Source: Nonomuraea helvata (GTDB lineage: Bacteria > Actinomycetota > Actinomycetes > Streptosporangiales > Streptosporangiaceae). From it: 64,000 bases of DNA. The notes under the pieces are model-generated. The model was not told where the DNA came from and made no database searches. It saw only the letters and a list, made by a program, of their open reading frames with translations. The position numbers and the translations under genes were made by a program. Where the stretch lies: assembly GCF_039535785.1 (NCBI RefSeq), contig NZ_BAAAXV010000009.1:682001-746000 (forward strand), given 5' to 3'. Below, piece after piece: positions 57,162-64,000 of this stretch (the first letter of the stretch is position 1; each line of letters opens with the position of its first letter).

Positions 57162-57482
57162 TCAGGCTCCGGCGGCCAGTTTGAGGGTGATGGCGCCGAG
57201 GATGATGGCGGCGAACGACAGCACCTTGGGCAGAGTGATCTTCTCCTTGTAGATCAGAGCACCCAGGATGACGGTGCCGATGGAGCCCAGACCGGTCCAG
57301 ACGGTGTAGCCGACGCCCACGTCCAGGGTCCTGAGCGCCAGGCTGAGGGTGAAGATGCCGCCCGCGGCGGCCAGCAGGGTGAAGACCGAGGGCCACAGCT
57401 TGGTGAAACCCTGGGTGGCGTTGGTGCCGAGCGCGAAGGCGATCTCGAAGACGATGGCGATCGCCAGGTAGATCCAGGCCAT
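57162..57482 (-). CDS. SMR-family multidrug efflux subunit (second of pair)
   Basis: This 106-aa protein has four membrane helices and the essential Glu13 in IAIVFEIAFALGTNATQGFT, followed by LDVGVGYTVWTGLGSIGTVI. It is an EmrE-like proton-coupled exporter. It lies 31 bases downstream of a paralogue with 114 aa; paired SMR genes (EbrAB or YkkCD type) usually form heterodimers. Quaternary cations are likely substrates. Confidence 0.92.
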   Translation of the reverse strand: MAWIYLAIAIVFEIAFALGTNATQGFTKLWPSVFTLLAAAGGIFTLSLALRTLDVGVGYTVWTGLGSIGTVILGALIYKEKITLPKVLSFAAIILGAITLKLAAGA

Positions 57483-57513
57483 GACGGTGTGCTCCTTGAT
57501 CGAGGGTGAGTGG

Positions 57514-57858
57514 TCAGCCTGCGGTGGCCTGATCCTTGGTGAACGTGTCGGCGAGCTTGAGCCCCAGGACGCCGCCGATGATGAGGACGAAGGCGAGCGC
57601 CTTCCAGATGTTCATCGACTCATGGAAGATCACGGTCCCGAACACCACCGTGCCGACCGAGCCGATGCCCGTCCACACGGTGTAGCCGACGCCCACGTCC
57701 AGCGTTCTCAGCGCCTGGCTGAGGAAGAAGATGCCACCGGCGGCGGCCGCGGCGGTGAGCAGGGACGGGCCGAGTTCGGTGAAGCCGTTGGTCGCGTTGG
57801 TGGCCAGGGCGAACACCACCTCGAAGACCGAGGCGATCAACAGGTAGATCCAGGCCAT
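57514..57858 (-). CDS. SMR-family multidrug efflux subunit (first of pair)
   Basis: This 114-aa four-helix protein has Glu13 in IASVFEVVFALATNATNGFT and the same central motif (LDVGVGYTVWTGIGSVGTVV) as its partner. It is transcribed divergently from a MarR-type gene, and the region between holds repeated sequences, so drug-induced expression is plausible. No guanidine riboswitch is visible. Confidence 0.92.
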   Translation of the reverse strand: MAWIYLLIASVFEVVFALATNATNGFTELGPSLLTAAAAAGGIFFLSQALRTLDVGVGYTVWTGIGSVGTVVFGTVIFHESMNIWKALAFVLIIGGVLGLKLADTFTKDQATAG

Positions 57859-57875
57859 GTGAGCTGCTCCAAAGT

Positions 57876-57930
57876 AGTTGCATGTATGTACAAGTAATCC
57901 CGACTCGAAAAAGTATGCATGTACAAGTAA
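57876..57930. promoter_or_regulatory. Direct repeats between the SMR pair and its MarR gene
   Basis: ATGTACAAGTAA occurs at 57886-57897 and 57919-57930, 33 bases apart, about three helical turns. Each copy is preceded by GCATGTA. TTG...CAA half-sites make each copy weakly palindromic. They lie between the SMR start (57858) and the MarR start (57962) and are likely MarR binding sites. Confidence 0.6.
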
Positions 57931-57961
57931 ACTCGTGTCAATCGCCGCCGAAGGAGACCAC

Positions 57962-58441
57962 GTGACGTCGTCAACCGCTCAGATCGCCCCGAGCGACACC
58001 GGGGATGGGCTCATGTGGAACCACATGCTCAGCTTGTACGCGCATGTCGAGCACAGCCTCGGCACCGCCCTCCAGCGCCGGCACGGTCTCGGCCTGTCCG
58101 AGTACCGCGCGCTCGACCTCCTGGCCGGCGCTCACGACGGCGAACTCCGCATGCAGGACCTGGCGGCGCGCCTGGGGCTGAACCAGAGCTCGGTCACCCG
58201 CCTGGTCAGCCGGCTGAACGCCGCAGGATACACGTACCGCGACCTGTGCCCCGACGACAAGCGGGGCGTCTACACCGTCATCACGGATGCCGGCCGCGCC
58301 CGCCACCGCGAGGCGCGGAGCACCTACGCCCAGGTCCTGTCAGCCGCCCTGGACGCAGCCGCGCAGCAGAACCCGCTGCTCAGCACCCTGCTGACCACCG
58401 CCAGGCCGCTGTTCACCACCAGTCCTCAGGACGGGCACTGA
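57962..58441 (+). CDS. MarR-family transcriptional regulator
   Basis: This 159-aa protein has the MarR winged helix (LSEYRALDLLAGAHDGELRM, then LNQSSVTRLVSRLNAAGYTY and DKRGVYTVITDAGRARHREA). GTG 57962 has AAGGAG five bases upstream; the longer frame from 57878 would start inside the operator repeats. It probably represses the divergent SMR pair. Confidence 0.9.
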   Translation: MTSSTAQIAPSDTGDGLMWNHMLSLYAHVEHSLGTALQRRHGLGLSEYRALDLLAGAHDGELRMQDLAARLGLNQSSVTRLVSRLNAAGYTYRDLCPDDKRGVYTVITDAGRARHREARSTYAQVLSAALDAAAQQNPLLSTLLTTARPLFTTSPQDGH

Positions 58442-59091
58442 CCGTCCAGAGCGCTGATCACCCCGTCGATGAACACCTGTGACTTGGGTTCGTCGGCATG
58501 GGCCACCCCGGCGAACTCGGCCCTGCACCACACCCCGTCGATGACGTCGTTGCGCGTCTCGTCGAGCGAACTCGCCAGCAGCGTGTACCGGACCGGGTCG
58601 GGGGTCGGGTCGCCGCTGTTGAGCCGGCTGAGGAAGGTGCTGGAGGGGCACATCTGCCCGCCCTGGTTCGCCGGCAGGAGGCAGGCAGGCCAGTAGCCGC
58701 GCTGACCGGTGCCCATCGAGACGTAGCTCAGCGTCGCGTCGGCGCCGCCGAGGAACTTCAGGTAGTGGCGCGCCGACAGTCCTCCCATGCTGTGCCCGAC
58801 GAGGCTGACCTTCCCACCGCCGTGCTCCTGCCGCACCTGCGTCACCAGGTTCCTGATGGCTTCGGCGTTGGCGACGTTGTCCCCGCCCGGCAGGGTGATC
58901 GCGTACGCGGGATGACCGTCCTGCTCCAGCGCCGCCTTCATCTGGGTGAACTCGGTCGGCGAGCCGTTCCAGCCGTGGATCAGGATGACCGGCTCCCGCT
59001 CCGCGGCCTGGGCCGCGTGAGCGGTGCCCGACCCGGCGAGCAAGGTGCCCGCGACGACTAACACTCCGATGTGCCGGCGCTGCCATGACAT
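58426..59091 (-). CDS. Secreted lipase/esterase (class 2 lipase-like)
   Basis: This 221-aa protein has an N-terminal signal peptide (IGVLVVAGTLLAGSGTAHAA) and an alpha/beta-hydrolase domain with LIHGWNGSPTEF and the nucleophile Ser in LVGHSMGGLSARHYL. The acid and His probably lie in the C-terminal part (RNDVIDG, and AGVAHADE). It resembles small LipA/EstA-type lipases. ATG 59091 has GAGG six bases upstream. A TetR gene is divergent, with an operator between them. Confidence 0.88.
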   Translation of the reverse strand: MSWQRRHIGVLVVAGTLLAGSGTAHAAQAAEREPVILIHGWNGSPTEFTQMKAALEQDGHPAYAITLPGGDNVANAEAIRNLVTQVRQEHGGGKVSLVGHSMGGLSARHYLKFLGGADATLSYVSMGTGQRGYWPACLLPANQGGQMCPSSTFLSRLNSGDPTPDPVRYTLLASSLDETRNDVIDGVWCRAEFAGVAHADEPKSQVFIDGVISALDGQCPS

Positions 59092-59119
59092 GGGCCACCT
59101 CGCCAATCCAGAGGGACTT

Positions 59120-59143
59120 CACTTAGCGAGTGCTCGGTAAGTG
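59120..59143. promoter_or_regulatory. TetR operator between lipase and TetR genes
   Basis: CACTTA-CGAG and CTCG-TAAGTG form a 24-bp near-perfect palindrome; mismatches occur only at one pair in each arm and at the two central bases. It lies between the divergent starts and is the probable binding site of the adjacent TetR protein, covering both promoters. Confidence 0.7.
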
Positions 59144-59149
59144 ATGCGC

Positions 59150-59155
59150 TAGATT
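59150..59155 (+). promoter_or_regulatory. -10 box for leaderless TetR gene transcription
   Basis: TAGATT lies seven bases before the GTG start at 59163, with no Shine-Dalgarno between; a leaderless message is likely. Confidence 0.5.
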
Positions 59156-59162
59156 TAACACT

Positions 59163-59783
59163 GTGCCCCGGAGTAGGCAAGACCCAAGCAGGCAGGAACG
59201 CGCCCGCCTGCGGCGAGAAGAGATCATCGCGGTGGCCGCGGAGATGTTCGCGCGCGGCGGCTACCGCGGCACATCTCTGGCCGACATCGCGGCCCGGGCG
59301 GGCATCAGCGAGCCCGGCCTCCTCCACCACTTCGGCAGCAAGGCCGGTCTGCTCCTGGCGGTGATCGAGCGGCGCGACCTCGACAGCGAGATGTTCGCGA
59401 TGGAGCTCCTGGGCATGGAGCCCACCGGGCGGCTGCGGGCCCTGCCGGAGTTCGCGCGCCGCAACAAGGACCGGGTGGGGCTGGCCAAGCTGTTCACCGT
59501 CCTGGTCGCGGAGAGCCTCGAGCCCGGCGCTCCCGGCCATCAGCACTTCGTCGACCGCTACCGCGCGATGCGCGCCATCGTGGCCGACAGCATCCGTTCC
59601 GCACAGGCCGCCGGCCTCACCCGCGCGGACATCGACCCCGCGGCCAAGGCGGCCGAGATCATCGCGACCCTCGACGGCCTGCAGACCCAGTGGCTGCTCG
59701 ACCCCGACATGATCGACATCGTGGCCGGCGTCGAGTCCTACGCCCGCACCCTGGAGCACGACCTCACATGCGGCCTCCCATGA
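59163..59783 (+). CDS. TetR-family transcriptional regulator
   Basis: This 206-aa protein has a TetR DNA-binding domain (RREEIIAVAAEMFARGGYRG, SLADIAARAGISEPGLLHHF). The C-terminal domain is of the type common in regulators of lipid or drug genes. GTG 59163 is probably leaderless. It likely represses itself and the divergent lipase through the palindrome at 59120. The 3' end overlaps the convergent lyase-kinase gene by 46 bases. Confidence 0.92.
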   Translation: MPRSRQDPSRQERARLRREEIIAVAAEMFARGGYRGTSLADIAARAGISEPGLLHHFGSKAGLLLAVIERRDLDSEMFAMELLGMEPTGRLRALPEFARRNKDRVGLAKLFTVLVAESLEPGAPGHQHFVDRYRAMRAIVADSIRSAQAAGLTRADIDPAAKAAEIIATLDGLQTQWLLDPDMIDIVAGVESYARTLEHDLTCGLP

Positions 59784-61081
59784 AACCGTGAAAGCGCTTC
59801 ATGTACGGCGGCCGCGGGCGGGCGCTCGGCGGGGTCGTCGGCGAGCAGGGCCGTCACCAGCCTGCTCACCTCGGCGGGCGCCGCGATCCCGTCCAGAAGC
59901 TGCCGGAGGACCGCGCCCAGCGCGTACAGGTCCTGTTCGACCACCAACGTGGTGAACGGCCACTCCGGCGGCACATGCCCGGGGCTGCCCCACGGCCACG
60001 GGTCGGGGTCGCTGATCGGACACGCCCCCTCGAGGTCGATGGCCCGCACCCCGTCCGGCGCCGCGATCAGGTTGGTCACCTTGCAGTCGCGCCACGCCCA
60101 GCCTGCTGCATGGATGCCGGCCACCACCTCGGCCACGCCCGCGGCGGCCCCTACCCGCTCGCGTTCACCCGGCAGCTCCAGCAGCCCGGGACCGTCGAGA
60201 TGCTCCATGACGATGTAGTGGTTCTCCTCCCACGCGAAGGAGTCCAGCAGCACCGGCACGGGGGCGCCGGCGGCTGACAGTTCCGCCAGCACCCGGGCCT
60301 CGTGCGCGACGCGGTCGCGGCCGTCGCGCCCGTCGAAGTCGGTCTCGCCGTGCCTCCTGCCCTCCTTGAGCACCACGCGTTCGGCCGGTGACGATCTCAG
60401 GTCGAGCGCGCGGTACGTGCCGCCCTTGCCGCGCTGCGCGATGGACTCGTAGGCCAGGTAGGTACGGGCGAGCGGACCTCGCGGCGGCTCCGGCGGCGCC
60501 GCGGGGAACAGGTCCTCCACCCAGCCGGGCACCGCCTCGGCGCGCCGGTCGGGCTGCAGCTGACCGTCGGGGGTGACCAACGCGTCCACCTGCACGCCGT
60601 CCACCTCGACCTGGCTGACCGGATGGAACGCTCCATAGCGGTAATGCACCACGCTGCCCGGCCGCAGCCGGCGGTCGAAGGGCACTCGGGGGCCGGGCAC
60701 ACCGCGCAGCTCGACGTCCAGCCTGCCGGCCAGCGACCTGGCCCGGTCGGCGTCACCGGCGTACGCGGTGATCACCTTGCCGATCTGCGTGTAGCCGTAG
60801 AACAGGCCCGAGTTCAGGCGGCGGATGTCGACCATGGACCCCGGCGCCTTCCACAGCACCGACATCTCGGCCAGCACCGGAGCCACCCTGCGAAGCACGT
60901 CGGCGGCCGAGCGCGAGGTCGCCGACACGTGGAGCTTCCAGCCCTGTGTGCCGTCGGCCTGAGAGCTGGACGGCCGGTTGAACCGCCAGATCGACTCCGG
61001 CGCGGCGTGTGGCAGATGCTCTGCCACCAGCGCGCGCCACTCCTGCTCGGCGCCGGCGATGACGTCCTTCGGGGCGATCAC
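59738..61081 (-). CDS. Lanthipeptide-synthetase-like lyase-kinase without a cyclase domain
   Basis: This 447-aa protein has an N-terminal domain (about 25-155; APESIWRFNRP, GWKLHVSA, LNSGLFYGYTQIGKVITAY, VVHYRYG) like the phospho-Ser/Thr lyase part of LanKC/LanL enzymes. A kinase-like domain follows (about 205-440) with Lys239 (VVLKE), Arg331-Asp332...Asn337 (RDCKVTN) and Asp349 (IDLEG). The LanC cyclase present in classical class III and IV synthetases is absent. It should phosphorylate and eliminate Thr/Ser in the peptide encoded just upstream. GTG 61081 overlaps that gene's stop as GTGA. Confidence 0.85.
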   Translation of the reverse strand: MIAPKDVIAGAEQEWRALVAEHLPHAAPESIWRFNRPSSSQADGTQGWKLHVSATSRSAADVLRRVAPVLAEMSVLWKAPGSMVDIRRLNSGLFYGYTQIGKVITAYAGDADRARSLAGRLDVELRGVPGPRVPFDRRLRPGSVVHYRYGAFHPVSQVEVDGVQVDALVTPDGQLQPDRRAEAVPGWVEDLFPAAPPEPPRGPLARTYLAYESIAQRGKGGTYRALDLRSSPAERVVLKEGRRHGETDFDGRDGRDRVAHEARVLAELSAAGAPVPVLLDSFAWEENHYIVMEHLDGPGLLELPGERERVGAAAGVAEVVAGIHAAGWAWRDCKVTNLIAAPDGVRAIDLEGACPISDPDPWPWGSPGHVPPEWPFTTLVVEQDLYALGAVLRQLLDGIAAPAEVSRLVTALLADDPAERPPAAAVHEALSRFHGRPHVRSCSRVRA

Positions 61082-61386
61082 TCGTTGACCACCTGAACGG
61101 CCGTGGTCGTGGTCGTGGTGGTGGTCGTCGTGGTGATCGTGCAGGCCGCCGTGGTGGTCGTGGTGGTCGTCGTCACCGTCAGCGAGGTCGTTCCCGCATC
61201 CTCGTCGCTCGCCGTCGGAGCCAGCTGCGCCAGCGCGTCGGGCGACTGCGCGAAGTACCCGATGAGCTCCTGCCACGCCGCGCCGGCGAACCCCTCCCTG
61301 GCCACAGCCATGCTCTTGTCACGCAGTTCCTCCGCGAAGGCGGTGTCCTGGAGGGCGCGGTCGATGACTTCGTCGATCTTGGACAT
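61078..61386 (-). CDS. RiPP-type precursor peptide with poly-threonine core
   Basis: This 102-aa peptide has a helical acidic leader (residues 1-65; MSKIDEVIDRALQDTAFAEE, FAGAAWQELIGYF, ALAQLAP) and a core of 37 residues. The core contains Thr66-67, Ser68, Thr70, eight Thr (72-79), Ala-Ala-Cys82, Thr83-Ile, eleven Thr (85-95) and the tail AVQVVNE: 23 Thr, one Ser and one Cys. The Thr codons mix ACC and ACG, so the tract reads as selected protein rather than simple codon slippage. ATG 61386 has AAGGAG nine bases upstream. Its stop overlaps the modifying-enzyme start. Confidence 0.85.
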   Translation of the reverse strand: MSKIDEVIDRALQDTAFAEELRDKSMAVAREGFAGAAWQELIGYFAQSPDALAQLAPTASDEDAGTTSLTVTTTTTTTTAACTITTTTTTTTTTTAVQVVNE

Positions 61387-61452
61387 GGTGTCTGTCTCCT
61401 TTCTGCCCTCAGGGTCGTCCGCCTGCCGCGACATCGCATGAGTAACCCGTAC

Positions 61453-62724
61453 CTAATCGGCGAGCCGGGCGAGGAACGGCGTCAGCGTGTTCAGCATGGT
61501 GTTCTTCGCGGGGGCCGCCAACAGCGGGTCCAGATGGGTCATGGCGCTGTCCTCGGCATACGTCACGTCGGTGATCCGCGACTGCGCCGCCACCCACGCG
61601 GCGGCCTTGTTGACGGTGCCGTGCGTCAGACCGCTCTGGAAGGAGTACAGCGGTACGTCGATCTCGCGGGTGTGCGTGAGGCGCAGCCCCAGCTTCCGGG
61701 CGACCGAGGTGTCGTCGAACGGGTCGGCTGCCTCGAGATCGAGGCTGAGCCGGTTCGGCCAGTACCACTCGAACAGGGCGGGCACGGGGCCGGCCAGCGC
61801 GCGGGCAAGGGTGGCGGTCGAGGTGTAGGCCGGATTCACGCTGATGTCCGGCACCAGCGGATGGGTGGCGAACAGCCACTCGACCAGCCCTTCGTTGGTC
61901 ACCTTCGCCGGTGGACGCAGCTGGTCCGGCAGGTGGCCGGCCACCGCCGAGGGTTCGTCCGCGAGTGCCGCCGCGTACTTGCCCGCGAGCTGCTGCAGGA
62001 TCGCGAACGTCTCGGTCCGGCCCATGGTGAGCGACTTGTCGAAGACCTCGCCATCCGCGATCTTGGCGAGCCGGGCATCCGCCTGGTCGGCGGTGAGCCG
62101 GTAGGTGTAGCCCTCCCCGGCGAAGGCGTCGTGCACGCCGCCGTCGATCAGCGCCAGACCTGACAGGTCGCGGTATCCGGGGTGACCGTCGAAGTCCCAG
62201 CCGGCGTACGCGAGCGCGGTGGTCGCGCCCCACGAGTGCCCGCCCAGGATCACCCGGCGGCGTCCGCCGTCGGCTGCCGCGAGCACCACCTTCCGCAGGT
62301 CGGCGAGTTCGACGCCGAGACCCCACGTCCCGACGTACGGCACGCTCTGTGGCGTCCGCGCCCGGTAGCGCCCGCCGAGGTAGTAGTCGGCGGCGCGGTC
62401 CGGCGGGCGGCGGAACCCGCGCAGATCGGCCAGGTTCTGCTCCCGGCGATCGACGGCCCAGACCTGGGTGCCGGGCAGCCGGGCGGCCAGCTCCCTGGCG
62501 AGCGGACCGAAGCCGCCCGCGGCCCCGAACTGCCCGGCCACCAGCACCACGACCTGCCGGGCGTCGGCGGAACCGACTTTCAGCACATGGACCCGGTCAT
62601 CGGCGGCGGGGCCCGGCGCGTCGGCCCCGGGCATCGACACGTAGGCCTCCCGGACCTTCCCTGTGGCGGCCCCCGTGGTGAGGGCCAGGGCCATCGTGAT
62701 CGCACAGATCCACGGAACTCTCAT
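61453..62724 (-). CDS. Secreted alpha/beta-hydrolase upstream of the poly-Thr peptide
   Basis: This 423-aa protein has a signal peptide (MRVPWICAITMALALTTGAA) and an alpha/beta-hydrolase fold with the nucleophile Ser in ILGGHSWGATTALAYAG. The His is probably in SAMTHLDPLLAAPAKN near the C-terminus. It is secreted, so its substrate is outside the cell or in the membrane. It lies 66 bases upstream of the precursor gene in the same direction; it could process or act on the mature product, or be unrelated. ATG 62724 has AAGGAGG upstream. Confidence 0.85.
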   Translation of the reverse strand: MRVPWICAITMALALTTGAATGKVREAYVSMPGADAPGPAADDRVHVLKVGSADARQVVVLVAGQFGAAGGFGPLARELAARLPGTQVWAVDRREQNLADLRGFRRPPDRAADYYLGGRYRARTPQSVPYVGTWGLGVELADLRKVVLAAADGGRRRVILGGHSWGATTALAYAGWDFDGHPGYRDLSGLALIDGGVHDAFAGEGYTYRLTADQADARLAKIADGEVFDKSLTMGRTETFAILQQLAGKYAAALADEPSAVAGHLPDQLRPPAKVTNEGLVEWLFATHPLVPDISVNPAYTSTATLARALAGPVPALFEWYWPNRLSLDLEAADPFDDTSVARKLGLRLTHTREIDVPLYSFQSGLTHGTVNKAAAWVAAQSRITDVTYAEDSAMTHLDPLLAAPAKNTMLNTLTPFLARLAD

Positions 62725-62904
62725 CGCTTCCTCCTTGTGGGTGTCTCGACCCGGAAGAGCGCTCGGACCGCCCGGACGTTCCACGTGTTCTGCGTCACAG
62801 GGCCCGCTGAAGATGGCATGGAACCTCAGCGGCGGAGAGCGCCTCTTCCTGGTTGACGTCGCCCGGCAGAGGCGGCCCGACGAGCTGCTGACAGGATGCA
62901 TCAA

Positions 62905-63387
62905 GTGAACGAGCTGGTGAGGGCGGCGCAGCGCGGCGACACCATGGCGATGAACGAGCTGCTCGACCTGCTCACGCCGTACGTCACCCGGATCTGCGGC
63001 CCGATCGCGCTGGCCGATGGGCCGGACGCGGCGCAGGAGGCGCTGATCGCGATCTTCAAGGGTCTGCGCGGCCTGCGCGAGCCCGCCGCACTGTACGGCT
63101 GGGCCAGGGCGATCGCGGTGCGTGAGGCGGTGAGGGTGGCCAGGCGGAGCCGTCACACGGTCGAGTTCGAGGACGACCTGCCCTCACCCACTGACCTGGA
63201 GCAGGCGGCGGACATCAGGGACCTGCTCGCCCGGCTCTCGCCGGAGCACCGGGCGGTGCTGATGCTTCGCGACGTGGAGGGACTCGACGAGCGGGCGGCG
63301 GCCGAGCTGCTCAAGGTGCCGGTGGGGACGGTCAAGTCGAGGCTGTTCAGAGCCAGAGACAACTTCAGGAAGGCGTGGTCGTCATGA
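62905..63387 (+). CDS. ECF sigma factor (short, RpoE-like)
   Basis: This roughly 160-aa sigma factor has region 2 (VRAAQRGDTMAMNELLDLLT, PDAAQEALIAIFKGLRGL, YGWARAIAVREAVR) and region 4 (LSPEHRAVLMLRDVEGLDER, LKVPVGTVKSRLFRARDNFR). GTG 62905 gives the family-like start VNELVRAAQRGD, with AGG about nine bases upstream; ATG 62896 is an alternative but sits on that site. It overlaps the next gene as ATGA. Confidence 0.9.
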   Translation: MNELVRAAQRGDTMAMNELLDLLTPYVTRICGPIALADGPDAAQEALIAIFKGLRGLREPAALYGWARAIAVREAVRVARRSRHTVEFEDDLPSPTDLEQAADIRDLLARLSPEHRAVLMLRDVEGLDERAAAELLKVPVGTVKSRLFRARDNFRKAWSS

Positions 63388-63836
63388 GTGGTTCGTGGCC
63401 GGTGGCCGAGCTTGACCCCGTCCGCAGGCTGCACGTGCTCGCCTCGGCGATATCGGGGGCGGCGGTGGCGTCCCGGGTCATCTCCGCGCCGTTCGAGCAG
63501 GTGTGGCAGGTGGCGGGCGACCTGGAGCGGGGGCTCGGCACGTTCGAGCCGGACATGCGATCCGTGCGCGTCGAACAGACCGAATCCGGACTTGTCGCCC
63601 ACGCTCGCAGCCGGTACGGCTTCCGCGCCCGCTTCGAGGTGGACCTGCGGCCGGGCTGGGTCTGGATGCAGAGCCGGTTCCTGCTGATCGGGCTCGCGGC
63701 CGTACCCGTCGCCGGGGGGACGCTGTTCGCGGCGACGGGCGGCGTACGCGTGCCCGGTCGCGCCGGCCTCGTCCCCCTCCTCGTACGGCGGGCCAACGAG
63801 CGCGCGCTCGATCGCCTGGCCGCCCGGTTCAGCTGA
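63384..63836 (+). CDS. SRPBCC-like protein coupled to the ECF sigma gene
   Basis: This 150-aa protein has a polyketide-cyclase/START-like pattern (ASRVISAPFEQVWQVAGDLE, GFRARFEVDLRPGWVWMQSR). ATG 63384 overlaps the sigma-factor stop by four bases, so the two are translated together. It may bind a small hydrophobic ligand and influence the sigma factor, which is a guess from context. No signal peptide is present. Confidence 0.8.
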   Translation: MSGSWPVAELDPVRRLHVLASAISGAAVASRVISAPFEQVWQVAGDLERGLGTFEPDMRSVRVEQTESGLVAHARSRYGFRARFEVDLRPGWVWMQSRFLLIGLAAVPVAGGTLFAATGGVRVPGRAGLVPLLVRRANERALDRLAARFS

Positions 63837-63866
63837 AGGGAGCCAGCAGTCAGCGGGTGAAGGGGG

Positions 63867-64000
63867 TCAGCGGCTGTCGCGCCGCCAGCGCTCGACCTCC
63901 TCCTCCAACGCCTGCTCATCCAGCTCCGGCACGAACACACTGGTCGCCCACTCCACGAGGAGCCGCACGAACTCGGCATCCTCGTCGTCGGTCCGGCCGT
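63867..64000 (-). CDS. Hypothetical protein, C-terminal fragment (runs off the right edge)
   Basis: An open minus-strand frame enters from the right edge and ends at the TGA at 63867-63869. It encodes at least 44 residues ending in VPELDEQALEEEVERWRRDS followed by Arg, acidic and helical. It lies 30 bases beyond the stop of the convergent SRPBCC gene. The family cannot be told from this piece. Confidence 0.6.
   Translation of the reverse strand, partial: GRTDDEDAEFVRLLVEWATSVFVPELDEQALEEEVERWRRDSR

Noticed and set aside
57859-57961. Guanidine riboswitch before the SMR genes
   Set aside because: The region shows direct repeats but no conserved riboswitch motifs, and the SMR proteins look like multidrug type rather than guanidinium exporters.
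61103-61441. Open frames opposite and beside the poly-Thr gene encoding poly-Val or His/Asp-rich proteins
   Set aside because: They are shadows of the ACC/ACG codon tract read in other frames; they have no ribosome site and no plausible domains.

Overview
The window is very GC-rich DNA with almost no gap between genes. Many starts are GTG or TTG, and several genes have a -10-like box placed for leaderless transcription. The order secE-nusG-rplK-rplA beside tRNA-Trp and an aspartate aminotransferase gene is the one known from Streptomyces and relatives. Together with paired ECF sigma and membrane-anchored genes, YbaB/WXG-like genes, class F sortases, UdgX and a Streptomyces-type cholesterol oxidase, this points to an actinomycete chromosome, most likely Streptosporangiaceae (Nonomuraea-like). 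The genus is inference.

Layout: 1-2133 is the ribosomal/secretion block (rplA partial, rplK, nusG, secE, trnW). 2305-9318 holds aspC, an adenosine-deaminase-type enzyme, two ECF sigma units with membrane partner proteins that seem to share a C-terminal domain, and a methyltransferase. 9311-12626 is a carbohydrate ABC importer (binding protein and two permeases, no ATPase) preceded by two GntR/DasR-like palindromes. 12630-18847 holds a large acyl-CoA dehydrogenase, an amino-acid permease divergent from an Lrp regulator, and a secreted serine hydrolase operon ending in a TetR gene. 18932-21195 is a five-gene cassette resembling a type VII secretion-linked polymorphic toxin locus, closed by a perfect hairpin. 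21238-29889 holds a thiolase with a clear promoter and two palindromes, two pairs of class F sortase plus Thr/Pro-rich surface protein, an acyl-CoA dehydrogenase and a HAD phosphatase. 29923-38443 holds two small divergent MarR-type genes, a hydrolase, a PAS-GAF-SpoIIE phosphatase, a DtxR-family regulator divergent from udgX, an MFS exporter, pdxH and citrate synthase.

38463-48340 holds an unusual 870-aa membrane receptor (degenerate NTPase-like part fused to a periplasmic-binding-protein domain), serC, UPF0114, a rhomboid protease, an enoyl-CoA hydratase/SDR pair, a STAS antagonist and the cobalt importer cbiMQO. 48412-53843 holds a glycosyltransferase, a coiled-coil protein, a ClpX-type zinc-finger/HTH protein, a 48-codon gene ending in a 16-bp hairpin, a hydroxyacid dehydrogenase, and a CGNR regulator divergent from a methyltransferase. 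53858-57115 is a three-gene unit ending in a Tat-exported cholesterol oxidase and starting with a KstR2-type palindrome. 57162-59783 holds a paired SMR exporter with a MarR gene and a lipase with a divergent TetR gene.

The most striking locus is 59738-62724. A 102-aa peptide with a leader-like N-terminus and a core of two threonine tracts (8 and 11 residues) around one cysteine overlaps by four bases a fused lyase-kinase that resembles class III/IV lanthipeptide synthetases but lacks the cyclase. A secreted alpha/beta hydrolase lies just upstream. This looks like a RiPP system that would turn poly-Thr into poly-dehydrobutyrine. The window ends with an ECF sigma gene, an SRPBCC-like gene and a partial gene.
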